A program made the position numbers and the translations under genes. From Lunularia cruciata (lineage: Eukaryota; Streptophyta; Marchantiopsida; Lunulariales; Lunulariaceae), in the NCBI GenBank assembly GCA_948567375.1, contig OX419755.1:79316218-79380217 (forward strand): DNA of 64,000 nucleotides. Reading direction: 5' to 3'. This document shows positions 1 through 12,242 of this stretch, one piece after another. The first letter of the stretch is position 1; each line of letters begins with the position of its first letter. The notes beneath the pieces were generated by a model that saw only the letters and a program-made list of their open reading frames with translations, searched no databases and was not told where the DNA came from.

Positions 1-2080
1 CACAATCAAAAGGAAAAATAGCGAGAGTGGGAAAAAGGTGCGTAGATCGGGCACCCAAGTTCCAGAATGTTAAAAACGTCAAGACTCAAGCCGGAAAGAG
101 GCTGCGCACTTTCCTCTGGTTAGTGACAACCTCTCAAAAGGGACATCCATGGCCAGTACAGATGTATGTCACAGTTGGGAGGTTTTACTCTGTAGAACGT
201 TCTCATGAAACTTTCCGAAATGTTAATTACATCTTCAAAATATCATTACTTATCTCCACGGATTCGCGGATGTTTACCTCTATCCACTCTAGTCCTGGGG
301 ACCATCTCCCGGTAACGAAGTTTCTACGCTGTCTGTATACAACATTCTTACACTGATGAGGTGGTGCAGTTCCTGTAAGACTCTGAAGGTGGAGTGTTTC
401 CAAGTATTGTAATCTACAAAAGGACGAAGACACTGATCCATCCGGCAGCACGCAACCACTAGTGAACATGAAACTGGTGACCATGGGCAAGGACTTGTCG
501 CAGTGGGCTCCCGCCTCCATTAGGTTTTCTCCTTTGCTTATATGGATTTTCCGCTTATCATCCTTTCAAATCCTGAAACGCTTTATTTTCATCCGGGCAA
601 GAGGCCAATTCGCCGGTAGACTTGGAGGCAATGCCGGCGCCTCCGATGACATGCGTAATTTTACCTCGGCAGCTGTCCTCTGGCAGTTGGGTCGCTACGC
701 AGGGACTTGCTGCCGATTTCGACGGCTGGGCCTGTTCGTCGCCAACTCCAGGTATGGTTTCGTTGACGATTTGATCGTCTTCACCGCACACATGTTTGGC
801 TTGAACTGGAATATCCGTTTCCTCCATTTGTATCTATGTCCTTATCACGGAGAAATTGAAAGCGAAGTGAACTAACTTCGCCATGATCTTGCTACACAAA
901 TCTATCATACTCTGCGAGCTAAGTTGCATCCATCCCGCACAGTCTTCGCTCACGATTCTCTGTTTATCTGTTCCTTAGAAAAGATTGAACAGAAATCTGA
1001 TTAGGCCTTCTAGATCTTAGAAGTGATGATAAATTGCTGCGGAGAACATTACCTGCTCTTGTCAGATATTCTCCACCATTCTCCACCAATTTCAATCAAA
1101 CAACACCTTGTCTCCTCCTTAATGCCCATGTTTACTGTCAGCTTCTTACTGCTCTTTGTCGACAGTGCACTGGGAAGTCACATTTCGAGTAGACCATCCG
1201 CAATGGTGCCAAAAATGCGGCAACCTATGTTCTGAACGTATATGAAAATGACACGCATTCCCTCAGACAGTATAGTTCTAACATTACATACTAAAGCTAC
1301 AGCTAGAAACTGCATAGGATGAAGTTATGGAGAGCGATACCTTGTGGGTATGACTCGAGTGACGGAGGTATATATACCGCATGCTGTCAGTCCGATTTAT
1401 ATATGGTTTATGGAGGTGGAAAACCAAAGGAGACTTCTGGGTAGAGTGGGTCGACGGGGAGAGTCAACCCAAGGGTCAAGCAAAGGAGTTGACATCAACA
1501 CTCGAAAAAGAGGTCAAAAGCTGTTACAAGGGTCGAATTTCGTAAAAGGTCGAAGTGAAGTATAGTCGAATTCTGTGGAGGGTCGACCTCATTCTGAAAT
1601 TTGGAGGTAGGATTCTGGAAACCATGAATCCAGAGGATCAAGATGATGAAGTGGTAAATATTGGAGCATGGCGGATTCTAAGTCGAGCACTCTGCATCCG
1701 AACTTCGTAGAGTTAGGTTATATCGCCTTTGAACCCCAAAGAAGGATTACGAAGTCCCACTAACGGGAAGATGGACCTAGATCGAGGGACTAAGTAACCA
1801 GCTTTTGGCTACTAGAAACCATGGCACCAAACAGTTTCCAACATATCCAGTATGTCAATGTCCGATGAAACACACTTATTCTGCTGGACTACCCAAGTGA
1901 TAAAAATGGCTGTGTTCGTTGTCGTATCTTCGTCGTTGAGAAGATTCCAACCTTATGGAAGCACCTTCATACTCGTGGGATTAGTTTGGGTCACGAACAC
2001 TGTATTCCTGTAATCTTATACGGAGAAAGCATGCATACGGAGCGGACAGAATTTGCATTTTAACTTCTACATGAATCTGT
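1..2080. other. No recognisable gene (left flank)
   Basis: I read both strands and found no domain, splice-consistent gene model or repeat family. A minus-strand open frame at 558-827 (acidic, 89 codons) and another at 227-520 could be remnants of exons, but neither resembles a family I know and neither has a clear splice context. The segment ends exactly where the LTR of the copia element begins. Confidence 0.5.
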
Positions 2081-2268
2081 TGTTAGGAAACACGGTACGG
2101 AGGACCTCTCGCAATAGCACGTCGTAAACCCCATTAACTAAATAATGTAAAGACAACAGGAGATAACGTGGTTCATTTCCGGAAGCTACCTCCACGGCTG
2201 AAACAGGCACACACCCCATTATATGAACAGGGATAGTTTTATAAATATATAGAGAGAGGGATAGTCCC
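2081..2268 (-). repeat. 3' LTR of the copia element, 5' half missing
   Basis: The segment matches the terminal part of the 5' LTR and of the solo LTR, including the GCTACCTCC(A/C)(T/C)GGC block and the terminal TGTTAGG. The match stops near 2268, where the sequence passes directly into the RNase H coding region. The missing part is the LTR start present at 6120-6352. Confidence 0.85.
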
Positions 2269-3675
2269 TAGACTTCCAACTTACTGCACTACCAACAAGT
2301 GTAAAAATAAATCTTGTAGTGGACCTGCTCTTATCCAAGTCTTCGGTAAAATCAGAATCTCCATGCCCTGTAATTCCTTCTTCTTGGTCCTTCTCCGCAT
2401 CAAAGACAAAGCCAATATGTATAGTCCTTTTCAAGTAACAAAGCATCCACTTCTCAACTTCCCCACGTTGTTTCCTTAGATTTGCCATGTATCTACTCAC
2501 CATACTCATAACATATGAGATGTTTGGTCTAAAGCAGACCATAGTGTACATTAAACTCCCAACAGCAGTAGCATTAGGAATATTTGATATTACTTTTCTC
2601 TCCTCCTCATTTGATGGACATTGCTCCAATGATATCCTGAAATGACTTACCATTGAAGTGCTCATTGGTTTCTCATTCTCCATGCCAAAAAGAGCAAGTA
2701 ATCTTTCCAAATATCTCCTTTGAACTATCCAAAACTTTCCCTTGCTCCTGCCCATGTGGATTTCAATCTCAAGCGCACTCTTTGAAGAACCCAAGTCCTT
2801 CATAGCAAACTCCTTACCAAGTTGTGCTTTCAATTTCTCCAGCTCAACCATATCCTCCGTAACAATCAACATATCATCCACATATAGTACCAAGATGATT
2901 AAATCAAATAATCTAAGTCCATGTAGCTTCTTGAGGTACACCTAACAATCTGACTCACTTTTGTTATATCTATGCTTCAACATAAAAGCATCAAATTTCA
3001 TGTACCAAAGACTTGGACTTTGCTTAATTCCATATAAAGACTTTTGTAACCTGCAAACTAGGTTTTGGTTCCTTGGTACCACAAAACCTTCAACTTGATG
3101 CATGTAAATCTCTCCTCCAATTCTCCATGTAAAAAATAAGTTGTAACATCGAGTTGCTCCAACTCCAAGTTATGCAATGCAACTATTGCCAACAATGCAC
3201 ATACTGAAGAGATTTTTACCGGTGGTGAAAATATCTCATTAAAGTCAATACCTTCTTTTTGGCTATAACCCTTTGCTACAAGCCTTGCTTTTTATTGATA
3301 TCTACCTGATTTTGGATGTCCTTCCTTCCTCCAGAATATCCATCCACAACCAATTGCCTTCTTTCCTGTAGGTAATTTTTCAAGTCTCTAAGTTTTGTTT
3401 TTGGCCAAAGACTTCATCTCCTCTTCCATTGCACAATGCTATTTTTGACACTCTTGATCTTGCATTGCCTCTTCATATGAAGAAGGCTTACCATTCTTTG
3501 TAAGAAGAGCATAAGCTACAAATGAATCATCAAATCTCTTTGGAGTCCTTTTATCCCTATTTGGATACATATGTTCATGAAGCACTTCTAGACTTTGCTC
3601 TTCTAATGGTTCACTAGGTAGATCTTCAAGAGGTGAGTTGTCTTCATTTCCAAGATCAATACCTATCTTAACCAA
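2269..3675 (-). pseudogene. copia reverse transcriptase and truncated RNase H
   Basis: The upstream linker (3439-3675) contains the PKRFDD and SYEEAMQD landmarks that precede copia RT. The RT core at about 2945-3440 is full of stops. The last open part (2269-2941) holds the catalytic YVDDML box at about 2868-2887, then ERLLALFGMENEKP, AVGSLMYTMVCFRPNISY and RNase H residues SDFTEDLDKSRSTTRFIFTLVGSAVSWKS. At that point normal RNase H should run on to a TTEAEY motif, but the reading passes into LTR sequence at about 2268. This is the deletion junction. Confidence 0.88.
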
Positions 3676-4320
3676 ATGTGACTGATTTTCTTTTCTTTTC
3701 TTCTACTATCATCTCCATCGTACTAGTCTCATCAAAAACTACATCCCTACTCAAAACAAGGCAACATCTTTCTGGATCCCATATTCTATATCCCTTTGTA
3801 TCATTCTCATATCCCAAGAATATACATTTTCTAACTTTGTCCTTTGTTCTTGCTGAATATGAACATAAGCTATGCATCCAAACACTCTAAGTGAAGAGTA
3901 ATCAACATGCTGACCTGTCCATTTTTCCATAGGGGGAGAAATGTTTACCAAATGACAAGCCGTATTTATAGCTTTTGCCCAGAAACTCTTCTTTGATCCG
4001 GCATTGCTTAACATACTTCTTGCTTTCTCCAAGACTGTGTGATTTATCTGCTTTGCCACACCATTTTGTTGAAGACCCAATATGGTAAAATGATGAATTA
4101 TCCTTTCACTCTTACAATATCTATCAAACTCTCCAGATTTTTATTCTCTACCATTATCAGATCTCAAACACTTCACTTTCCTTCCCCTTTTTTTCTCCAT
4201 CATCACCTTCCATTTTTTAAATATAGAGAAGACCTCTGATTTTGCTTCATGGTGTAGACCCATACTCTCCTAGAGTAATCATCAACCAAAGATACAAAAT
4301 ATAATGCTCCAGATTTTGAA
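3668..4320 (-). pseudogene. copia integrase core and C-terminal part, frameshifted
   Basis: Fragments in two frames carry the integrase end GLQQNGVAKQINHTVLEKAR (about 4020-4080), then SFWAKAINTACHLVN and SLRVFGCIAYVHI. After a frame change come KCIFLGYENDTKGYRIWDP and VVFDE (3668-3877). These are the conserved landmarks of copia integrase and its GKGY-like tail. The expected N-G-V after the core glutamate region is present, but stops interrupt the stretch 4080-4320. The enzyme would join element cDNA to host DNA; this copy cannot. Confidence 0.85.
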
Positions 4321-4321
4321 G

Positions 4322-4987
4322 CTATAGTTGCAAGGCCAAACATGAAAATGCACATAGTCTAAAATTCCCTTTGTGCAGTGAACTCCTTGTGGAAAGGCTT
4401 ACTCTCCATTGCTTTCCTATTACACAATGTTCACATATTAACTTACAACTTTTAAGGCCCTTCAGAAATTGCTGCTTGGACAGTTCACTTAGACCTCTTT
4501 TGCTCATATGACCCAAACAAAGGTGCCATAAGTGAGTAAGATCTTTGGGATCTTCATTTTCAGAAATAGTACTTGCCACTTCTTTGGTAATGGTATCTCC
4601 AACAAGCTCATAAAGATTTCCTATCTTCTTGCTCTTCATTACAACCAATGCTCCTTTTGATACCTTGAGTGTCCCATTTTCTGCTCCCCACCTCTGACCA
4701 TTTGAGTCCAAAGTGCCTAGTGATATAAAATTCTTCCTTAACTCAGGAACATGCCTCACATGAGCAAGAGTCTGCACAACACCATCAAAAATCTTAATGC
4801 ATATTGTACCAGTAGCAATATCTTTACAAGCCATGTTGTTCCATGTTATCACAAGTCCTCCCTTGAATGGTTTGTACTCATGAAACCACTCCTTATTTGG
4901 ACACTTATGGTAAGAGCAACCTGAGTCCAATATCCATGACTCCTCAAACTGATCTTTGTCTTTGGTAATACAAAGAACATCATCCAC
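4322..4987 (-). pseudogene. copia protease and GAG-pre-integrase zinc domain
   Basis: The frame has the aspartic protease active site WILDSGCS (DSG intact; the more usual residue after DSG is A), then HVRHVPELRKNFISLG, typical of copia proteases. It continues with LWHLCLGHMSKRGL and CEHCVIGKQ, the H-x-H...C-x2-C zinc-binding GAG-pre-integrase motif. It would release the polyprotein products and begin the integrase. It ends at a stop near 4322, and the next integrase part is in another frame. It is open for 221 codons, so it is among the best preserved parts of this element. Confidence 0.9.
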
Positions 4988-4989
4988 AA

Positions 4990-5721
4990 AACCAGATGAC
5001 TCAGCAATACTTGCTTGATCTGAAAGTTGACCTTTATCATTGTTGGACTCAAGCCTGTTGTTGTTACAGTCCTTCTTGAAATATCCAACCTTCCCCCAAA
5101 TCCACCACTAGAGGTTTCAAAGGCAAGTGCCTTTGAAACCTCTATTTCGAGACTTGGATCTTGATTTATTCTTGATCTGATCTCTCTCTCATCATTCCTC
5201 TTAAATAGAGCCTTTGGACTTTTCTTTTCTTGGTTGGGTCTTTTTTGCATCTCAATGGAAAATAACGTTGAACAGACTTCCTCAAAGTTTATATCATCCT
5301 TCCCATATAGAAGAGTTGTGAGCAGATGCTCATATGATAGAGAAAGTGAAGTCAATAACAACAATGCCTTATCCTCCTCTTCTAACTTAACCTTTATGTT
5401 GACCAACTCACAAATGATTTTGTTGCAAACATTGAGGTGCTCCATGATACTCTAACTTTCCTTCATCCACAACATATACAACTTCTATTTAAAATAGAGT
5501 CTATTTGTCAATGACTTGGTCATATAAAGATTCTCTAGTTTTGGTGCAGATTCCTCATTCATAACATTGTATAGCACTTCATCAGCAAGGTTCAACCAAA
5601 TAGTGCTAATAGCTCTTAGATCTGCATCTTCATCTTCCCCATCCTCATCACTTTTGTCCTCATGTCTTTTTCTTAGTGCTCTATGCAATCCTTGTTGGAC
5701 AAGAATGTCCTTCATCTTCAA
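4990..5721 (-). pseudogene. copia gag (capsid/nucleocapsid region), broken
   Basis: The frame reads MKMKDILVQQGLHRAL near its start, then a stretch with LADEVLYNV and MTKSLTNRLYF, then EHLNVCNKIICEL, YEHLLTTLLYGKD and SIEMQKR. These are the standard landmarks of the plant copia gag (UBN2-like) domain, which forms the virus-like particle. Two stop codons in the same frame (near 5485 and 5458) split it. The zinc-knuckle region expected before the protease is disrupted by a perfect inverted repeat at 5109-5144, and the frame shifts between about 4990 and 5100. It is followed directly by the protease domain. Confidence 0.88.
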
Positions 5722-5877
5722 TTGCCAAAGTACAAAAAAAAATTTCCACCAAACTTCTCCATTGCAAATTTAGCATTTGATATGGATATCACCCCTGCCA
5801 TTGCTTTGTTGTGGACTTGCTTTTGGACCCACTTCAATGCACCTTCAGATCTCAAGACCATCTTCAGGACCAACTAA

Positions 5878-5889
5878 GCTCTGATACAA
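5878..5889 (-). other. Primer binding site of the copia element
   Basis: Just inside the 5' LTR the minus strand reads TTGTATCAGAGC. This is one transition from TGGTATCAGAGC, the usual copia primer site complementary to the initiator tRNA-Met. Its position, abutting the LTR end at 5891, fixes that LTR boundary. Confidence 0.85.
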
Positions 5890-5890
5890 T

Positions 5891-6352
5891 TATTAAAAAA
5901 CAAAATCCTGAGGACCCCTCACAATAGCACATCAAAAACCCCATTAAGCAAATAATGTAAGGACAACAAGAAATAATTGGGTACACTTCCTATCTTGGAA
6001 GCTACCTCCATGGCTAATATGGGCTCACACCCCATTCTTTATTACTTGCTATATATATATATATTTATATTTATATTTATATTTATATTTATATTTATAT
6101 TTATATTTATATATAAACAAGGATAATTCCTCATCATTGTCATTCGGGCTGAACTCTTGAATATTGACTTGTGTGACTTCATGAATATTGACCATTCAAG
6201 GTATCTAGTCACTTTAATAATTTTCCATTGTAGTGACTGAATATATCGAAATAAGACATCCCACGCCTTGTTGTTTCATCATTCACATTTGCTCTTGATT
6301 GTCATACTCTTCAATAATCAATCAAGTCATTGATAACAAGCCAAACATAACA
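5891..6352 (-). repeat. 5' LTR of the copia element
   Basis: On the minus strand it starts TGTTATGTTTGGCTTG, the same start as the solo LTR at 10135. Its inner end (5891-5920) aligns base by base with the start of the 3' LTR at 2081-2110, with most differences G to A as written on the plus strand. It is longer than the solo LTR (462 against 389 bp), largely because of a TTTATA-rich expansion at about 6048-6115. It would hold the element's promoter, but I cannot point to a specific TATA box within the AT-rich tract. Confidence 0.9.
6048..6115. repeat. AT and TTTATA microsatellite inside the 5' LTR
   Basis: A run of TA dinucleotides passes into about ten copies of a TATTTA-type hexamer. It lies inside the 5' LTR and accounts for most of the length difference from the solo LTR. 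Confidence 0.9.
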
Positions 6353-6357
6353 TTTGT

Positions 6358-7210
6358 TACCCTCAGCTAGTTTAATGTTTTTTGCTCTAGATATGTGTGT
6401 CCTTTTAAGTAGCACGTAGACTCTGAAGTAGTAGTCAAAATTGTGAATGTATCAACTAGATAAGTAGTGTCACAAATTAGTTATGGACAATGAGAAAATA
6501 GAGGTTACTCAACAATGTACAACCTGAATGGATTGGTTAATGGATTTCATCCAATTATCCAATCAAATTATCCAATTATCCAAAGATTGACAATTTACAA
6601 CAAGATTTCATCAAAGGAGTGAAACTGATTGTATCCTTTATAGAAGAAATTGATTGATTGTTTATAATGAAAGCATGCATGTAGTACATTTAGGTTGGTA
6701 GTGATGATTATTACCATAGTATTACTATGATTGGATCTACAATGTCAGGGTGATAATGCTTCTTTGATTTGGTTGCAATTTCACGATCATAAACTAAATA
6801 CATTATATAAAAAAGTGTGCATGTCAATACATTTCTTGTAAGCTTTTTGTAGGATACACTCCTTTCAGACATACTACATGTATAGACCAAGTTATACATT
6901 AAGTCTTGAGCTTAAACAACTATAGTTAATGCTTATCCCTTGTTCATGAGGATTGAGTGCATAAGAAATCTAAGAAGATGGTATACATATTCTGAAAAGA
7001 GACCACCTGCTCATCAAAAAGACAATCATTCAAGATAAAAATAGGCAAAAAATGGTCACTCAATGACAAGACAGAACATAAAAAGGCTTTTTGCTTCTCA
7101 TTTGATTGATTGGCTTATGATCCCATGGATGAGTTAGCATGCTTCTTCTTATTATTATTCTCACAATGGTGTCTTTGTTGTACTTGGGGCGGGAGGGAAG
7201 GAAGGGAGGG
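6358..7210. other. No recognisable gene
   Basis: This AT-rich spacer lies between the copia element and non-LTR copy A. I see no domain or repeat apart from a purine-rich run of G and A at about 7186-7222, just before the recognisable start of copy A. Confidence 0.5.
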
Positions 7211-9960
7211 AGGAGGGGGTGTTGACGACTAGATTTTTCATATTTCAAGCGGGGATTGGGCTACCTTAAAAGATTAGTTTGTGTAGGTTGCACATCATAA
7301 AAGATAGGTTCATCAACATGATACTATAGATTCCACTCAATTATGAGGGTGTAGGATGTTGAGTCAAGCAAGAAAGTATAATAGAACCGCACAAGCCCTA
7401 CACCCTTGGTCTATGGCTAGTCCCGCTAATGAGACTATCTCTTCCATCCACTTATTACATCTTGTTGTAGTAGATGGAGTACCATTAGAGCTCTCAGACT
7501 ATCAATCTAAGCAACTTTTATGTCTTGATAGGCCACTTTTTGCACAAGCATTGTGCACTGCCCCATGCTTCTCCTCAAGAGTTTGTTAGGGATGTTATGT
7601 GAACATCTAAGAGATTGCTTCTAGCCAAATGATCAGTCTAGTGATTTCATCAAGCTCTTTTAAGTGACCATAAGAGTATCGAGAGGAGAGATCCATCAGT
7701 TAGTTAGGTATCAGGTGTTAGCCAACTTCTTGCAATGGAGAAAGGCACGGGAGGCATTAGATCAATTGCTATTGGGGAAGTATTTTTGCATTTGGTTAGC
7801 CATACCATTATCCTTTAGCATCATTCTTACTTCTAATAGCACCTCAATCCACATTAGTTTGAAGTTGCTAAACATGAAAGTTGTGAGGCTATATCTCTAA
7901 GCATCAGGGCACTCCTAGAAATCCACTCATAGTGGGTTGTTCTATAGGTGGATGTTGAGAATGCTTTTAACAACTTCTTACATGCATCCATCTTTAGAGA
8001 GGCCAATGGATTCTTGTCAAGTCTCATTTCTTTTGTGTGGCCTTTTTACGGCTCTCTTTCTTCCCTTGATTACTAACATGGCTTCTCAGAAGAGGGAGTC
8101 TTTGTCTTGGAGTCAGTCATTGGTTCACAATAGGGAGATCTTTTAAGGGAACCTTTATTTGCCATGGGTTACTTTAGAGCACTCTTATTTACTACTTTGG
8201 CCATGCCAAGGTATGTTTTTCCTTCCTTGGTAGATGATACCCACATTGCATGCTTGTAGATCAGATTAGACAAGCCTTTGACCACTTGACTATCAAGCTT
8301 CATCTTCTAGGCTTGAGAATCAAGGTGTCAAAGTGTAGAGCATGGTCCCCTTTGGGTATTCCTCCTCACCTCCAGCTTCTAGAGGGATGTATCACATCTA
8401 CATATGGCCTACATATTCTTGGAGTGCTACTAGGATCCAAGGATTTTATTACACACTTCCTAAATGCAGCCCTTGCAAGGGATATTCTTCATGTGAATGA
8501 CCTCCTTCTATTAGGAGATCCGCATGAGGCATTTGGTGTACTCTCCTTTAGTATTGTCTATAGACTTACCTACCTTCTTGGCACGATTCCACTTCTATGA
8601 CCTTCTTATCACATTTGAGAGCATTTGATAAGAGAATTATAGGTGTCTTTGGTGATATCATTGGACCAAGCACATTTGAGTATGCGACTAGGGATTTGGC
8701 ATGTAGACATGCATCGCTACCAATCTTGTGTCGAGGAGTAAGCCTACTATCTATGGAGGAGATGGCACCTATAGCATTTTGGGGTAGTTGGACTCTCTTG
8801 GCACCTCTACTTTCTTCTCATTTTGTGGTTGCCAATTGGCCAGTCTTGGAGACGTATGTGACCAAGGTGGAGGAGAGATATTTTTCCCTCCATGTGTTAT
8901 TGCAATAAATGAGAGATGATATATCTCCACTAGCAAGAGAAGACCTTCCATCCTTTGCTTCTCTAATGTTAGAGTGGACTAGAGGTTTGTAGTCTTCCTT
9001 GATGGAATGACAAATTTTGCATACATTACAATCTCTCTTAATTAACTCATCCATTCCTTGTGCTACTAAGCACATCTTTGCTCTTGCTCTGGTGTAGGCT
9101 CTTGGATCCTAGTTTGACCTTGCATTATTGCATTCCTACTTGTACCAAGCACTTTCTCTACAACAATGAGGTTTTGCCTAAGTTTGGTCTACACATCTGT
9201 AAATTCATTACTCACTTGTGAGTGTGGTTGTACACTAGTTCTAGCAACGGTCTATATGACACAATGTCTTTTGGAGGACAAAGGATAGCTACCATGATGC
9301 TATTAGGGGCATCATGTTTGTCATGGCACGAGATAGTGGATACTCTGCTTGGAGGGAGCATTGGTATGCTTTGTAATGAACACAAGTCAGTGCAGACTTA
9401 TTCTTGGTTTGAGATGACCAGGTGATAGTAGGAGACATTGTGGTTATGGATCCTACACGTGATGTGGTGTTTGAGAGAATGATCACCCATTCTCCGGGAT
9501 GGTTGGCAAGAGGAGCAGCAGTAGGCAAGGTCTCCAAGTATAGGAGTATGCAGTGATGTCACCTCTTTGTTCCTCTAGCCTTGGAGTTGTATGGAGCTAT
9601 GGAACCTACATTTGACATCTTTGTTAAGGAGTGTGTGAGGGCATATCGTTTGAGATGTCAAGGGGTATCACTATCACTCTCATATTTCATTATATATTTT
9701 AGGCAATGTGTGTCCATTGCTCTACATAGAGCATTGGCTAGTGCAATCACACTAGATGATGCTTCTACGGATGCTCTAGGTGATCCAGTTGTTTGTAGAC
9801 CATATAACTTGCATGGCTCATATATCTGTGTTGTAGGGCAGATTCCTCTTACTGCTAGTACCGGTGCTTAGCTCCATTTTTCCCCTTTGTCTTTTCCTTG
9901 TATGGGTTTGATGGGTCTTCCCATCCTTCTTGCTTTCACGAGCGGTCACATTTTACGATT
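7211..9960 (+). pseudogene. R2-like non-LTR retrotransposon, copy A (5'-truncated, decayed)
   Basis: The copy aligns with the better copy at 36150-39877, from its linker region through the reverse transcriptase and C-terminal nuclease to the 3' tail. The start (about 7211-7360) matches 37080-37230 at DNA level. Recognisable pieces include motif A VDVENAFN (near 7950), motif C LVDDTHI (near 8228-8250), GLRIKVSKCRAWSPLG (about 8320-8350), LGVLLGS (about 8420) and the C-terminal block before 9870. The 3' tail with hairpin GATGGGTCTTCCCATC is at 9910-9925. Many indels and stops put the parts in different frames. The N-terminal zinc finger is absent, as expected of 5' truncation during target-primed insertion. 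Confidence 0.88.
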
Positions 9961-10134
9961 GTAAAAAAGGACCAGAATCCTTTACAGCAACTCTTCTACT
10001 CGTACAGCGTTGTAAGCGGTGTAAAAACTGTCATCCAAGCCTAAAGATTGCACAGCTTGTTGTCATAAAAATAACAATAACCAGAGCCGGGGATAATAGA
10101 GGTACTGTATATGAGATTGCTGAGGCTTTGGTTT

Positions 10135-10523
10135 TGTTATGTTTGGCTTGCTATAAGTGACTTGCCTGATCAAGAGCAAGAGCAAAACTTGACTGATGGA
10201 AACTTCTTATAGTATCATGCGGATATATATTCAGTCACTTCTAAGGTTGAATATTAAAGTGACTAGATATCTTGAGTGGTCAATACTCATGAAGTCACGC
10301 AGGTCTATATTCAGGAGTTTAGACAGAGTGACTATCCCTGTGTTTATATATATATGCAATGGAAATAAAAGTTCGAAGGCTGGTGTGAGCCTGTTTCGGC
10401 CGTGGAGGTAGCTTCCGGGACAGAGAGTGAACCACGTTATTTCCTGTTAGTCCTTTGATTTATGTTTAGTGGGCCTTATGATGTGCTATTGCGAGAGGTC
10501 TCTTTGGACTGTATTTTCTAACA
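10135..10523 (+). repeat. Solo LTR of the copia family, with 5-bp target duplication
   Basis: It starts TGTTATGTTTGGCTTG and ends TAACA, matching the minus-strand LTRs of the 2081-6352 element along its whole length, in the opposite orientation. The pentamer GGTTT precedes it at 10130-10134 and follows it at 10524-10528, a perfect target-site duplication. No internal sequence is present, so it is a product of LTR-LTR recombination. It lacks the TTTATA expansion and gives the cleaner picture of the family LTR. Confidence 0.93.
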
Positions 10524-10528
10524 GGTTT

Positions 10529-12242
10529 GAGATGGGGTGTCTCAAATGAGCAGGGCCTTACAAGCGTTCGAAAATCTGAAGGATTTAGTTCTCTTCATTA
10601 ACTCACAACATGTCGCGAGCATGAACGACTATGAAGATGATGTACATCGGGCAGCGGGTCTGGAGACGTAGCAAAGATGCAAGGTGTTTTTCTCGCTTTT
10701 CAGGTTCGCCACGACAATAGAGTTTAGATTGTTTTGGCAATTGATTGCATCAGCATGCTATTTACGAGCCTATATATGACAGTACGAGTGGCCATGTGTT
10801 CGGAGTTTGTCCGTATGTTCCTCATCTTCATGACGTTCCACACTGTTTCATACTTACGATTATGTGACGAATGCTAAGTTCCGTATTTCACTTCCCAGCA
10901 CTTGACGAGGCAGCTGATAGGCATGACCTCTGAAAAGCATGTAGAGGTCAAGCTACAAAACTACAACCGTATGTTAACCATATGTTCGGATACTGCGGAT
11001 ACTTACTTGGCATCTGTTGTTGAGCGAAGCACCACTGGTACAAGGTATCTGCATTGATCAAGAATACAATTCAATCTCATTGCAAAGCTGATTCAGGGAT
11101 GTAGCTTAATGACTACCGATGATAATAATGACACCTTGTGAGCAAGATTTGACAAATTTGCTTCCACGCAGAGGTAGGTTTTATGGCAATCCGGCGTTAC
11201 AATTCTATGTATTGCTGGTATGGTAACGTAATCTCGTCACTGATATTAGACTTTGTATCTGCGTATCAGGTGACAGATCATGACTAGTTAAACCATTGGA
11301 ACAGTGCAAATGCAGAAAAGGTATAATTGGAGTTCTTAGATTGTCTCCAACCATCTCTTGAGCGTGTACTCTTTGTCCCCCTTGGTCTCCAACTTTTTCT
11401 ACAAGCTAATTGTTAGGGTCAGCACCTTGTCATGATCCATCATTTGTATTACGGTGGTGCTTGGAATGACGCGTCAGTATTAGCGAGATCAACAAGAGGT
11501 AAGCTACAGGGCCTGATTGAACCCCAGTCTTTATTACATCCAGTAGCAATAAATCTAACATGATAGTGCACGTCCCCCATTTTGTTGCCATGATAGTTTT
11601 AACTGATTAAATCATGGTGCAACTTTTTCTCTAGCGTTCCGCATCTCCAGGGTCTTGAAACGAAGGTCCCCTGTAGAATCTTGTCAGTAAGTAAGCAATA
11701 GGCACGTCCAACTACACAAGGTCGTCTTTTGATCTCTCCTTGTGAAATCCGGGATTCCCTTCCAGGGTTTCTGGTTCTTTCTCGTTCTGGCTAAACTAAG
11801 CTGCGCCATATTTGCAGATGTACACATCCTTTAAATTCGGATTGGATCCTGAACTTCATTGTCTCTATCTCTGTGGAAGGTCCCTGGAGACGGTGGGAAG
11901 TGTTTGATTCTCTGTCGTTTAGTACGTAAGTTACGTAAAAAATACATTAGATGGAATTGCTGTTACAGGACTTGTGCCGGTTAAAGGACTAGTGTACTAA
12001 AGGAGTGAACCGCTAACACCATGGGGTAAACATCAAGAAAAAATTGATAACAAGCGCAGCTACAAGGCGGAAGAAAGAAGTTTAGCCACAGGGGTGTTGG
12101 TCGCTTTAAACTAGAAGGTTAGTTCCATACTTGCCAAGAAGGCTTGATTATTACGAAATGCTAAAGGCTTGGGCGATAGCCTATACGGGTTCATCATGAT
12201 TACCTGATTCTGAAGACCGGTGAATGTTTTCTAGTTAGAAAA
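10529..12242. other. No recognisable gene
   Basis: This is mixed-composition sequence without long open frames. I see no domain, tRNA or repeat of the families found elsewhere in the window. Confidence 0.5.

Larger units (their letters stand above)
2081..6352 (-). mobile_element. Ty1/copia LTR retrotransposon, decayed, 3' end deleted
   Basis: The element reads on the minus strand in the order 5' LTR (5891-6352), primer binding site, gag, protease, GAG-pre-integrase, integrase, reverse transcriptase, RNase H and truncated 3' LTR (2081-2268). Protease-integrase before RT is the copia order. Its outer ends are TGTTA and TAACA type termini. The flanking pentamers are TCTGT (2076-2080) and TTTGT (6353-6357), a target duplication with one transition. 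The reading frame changes several times and carries in-frame stops, so it cannot make its proteins. An internal deletion removed the end of RNase H, the polypurine tract and the first half of the 3' LTR. A related solo LTR lies at 10135-10523. Confidence 0.93.
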
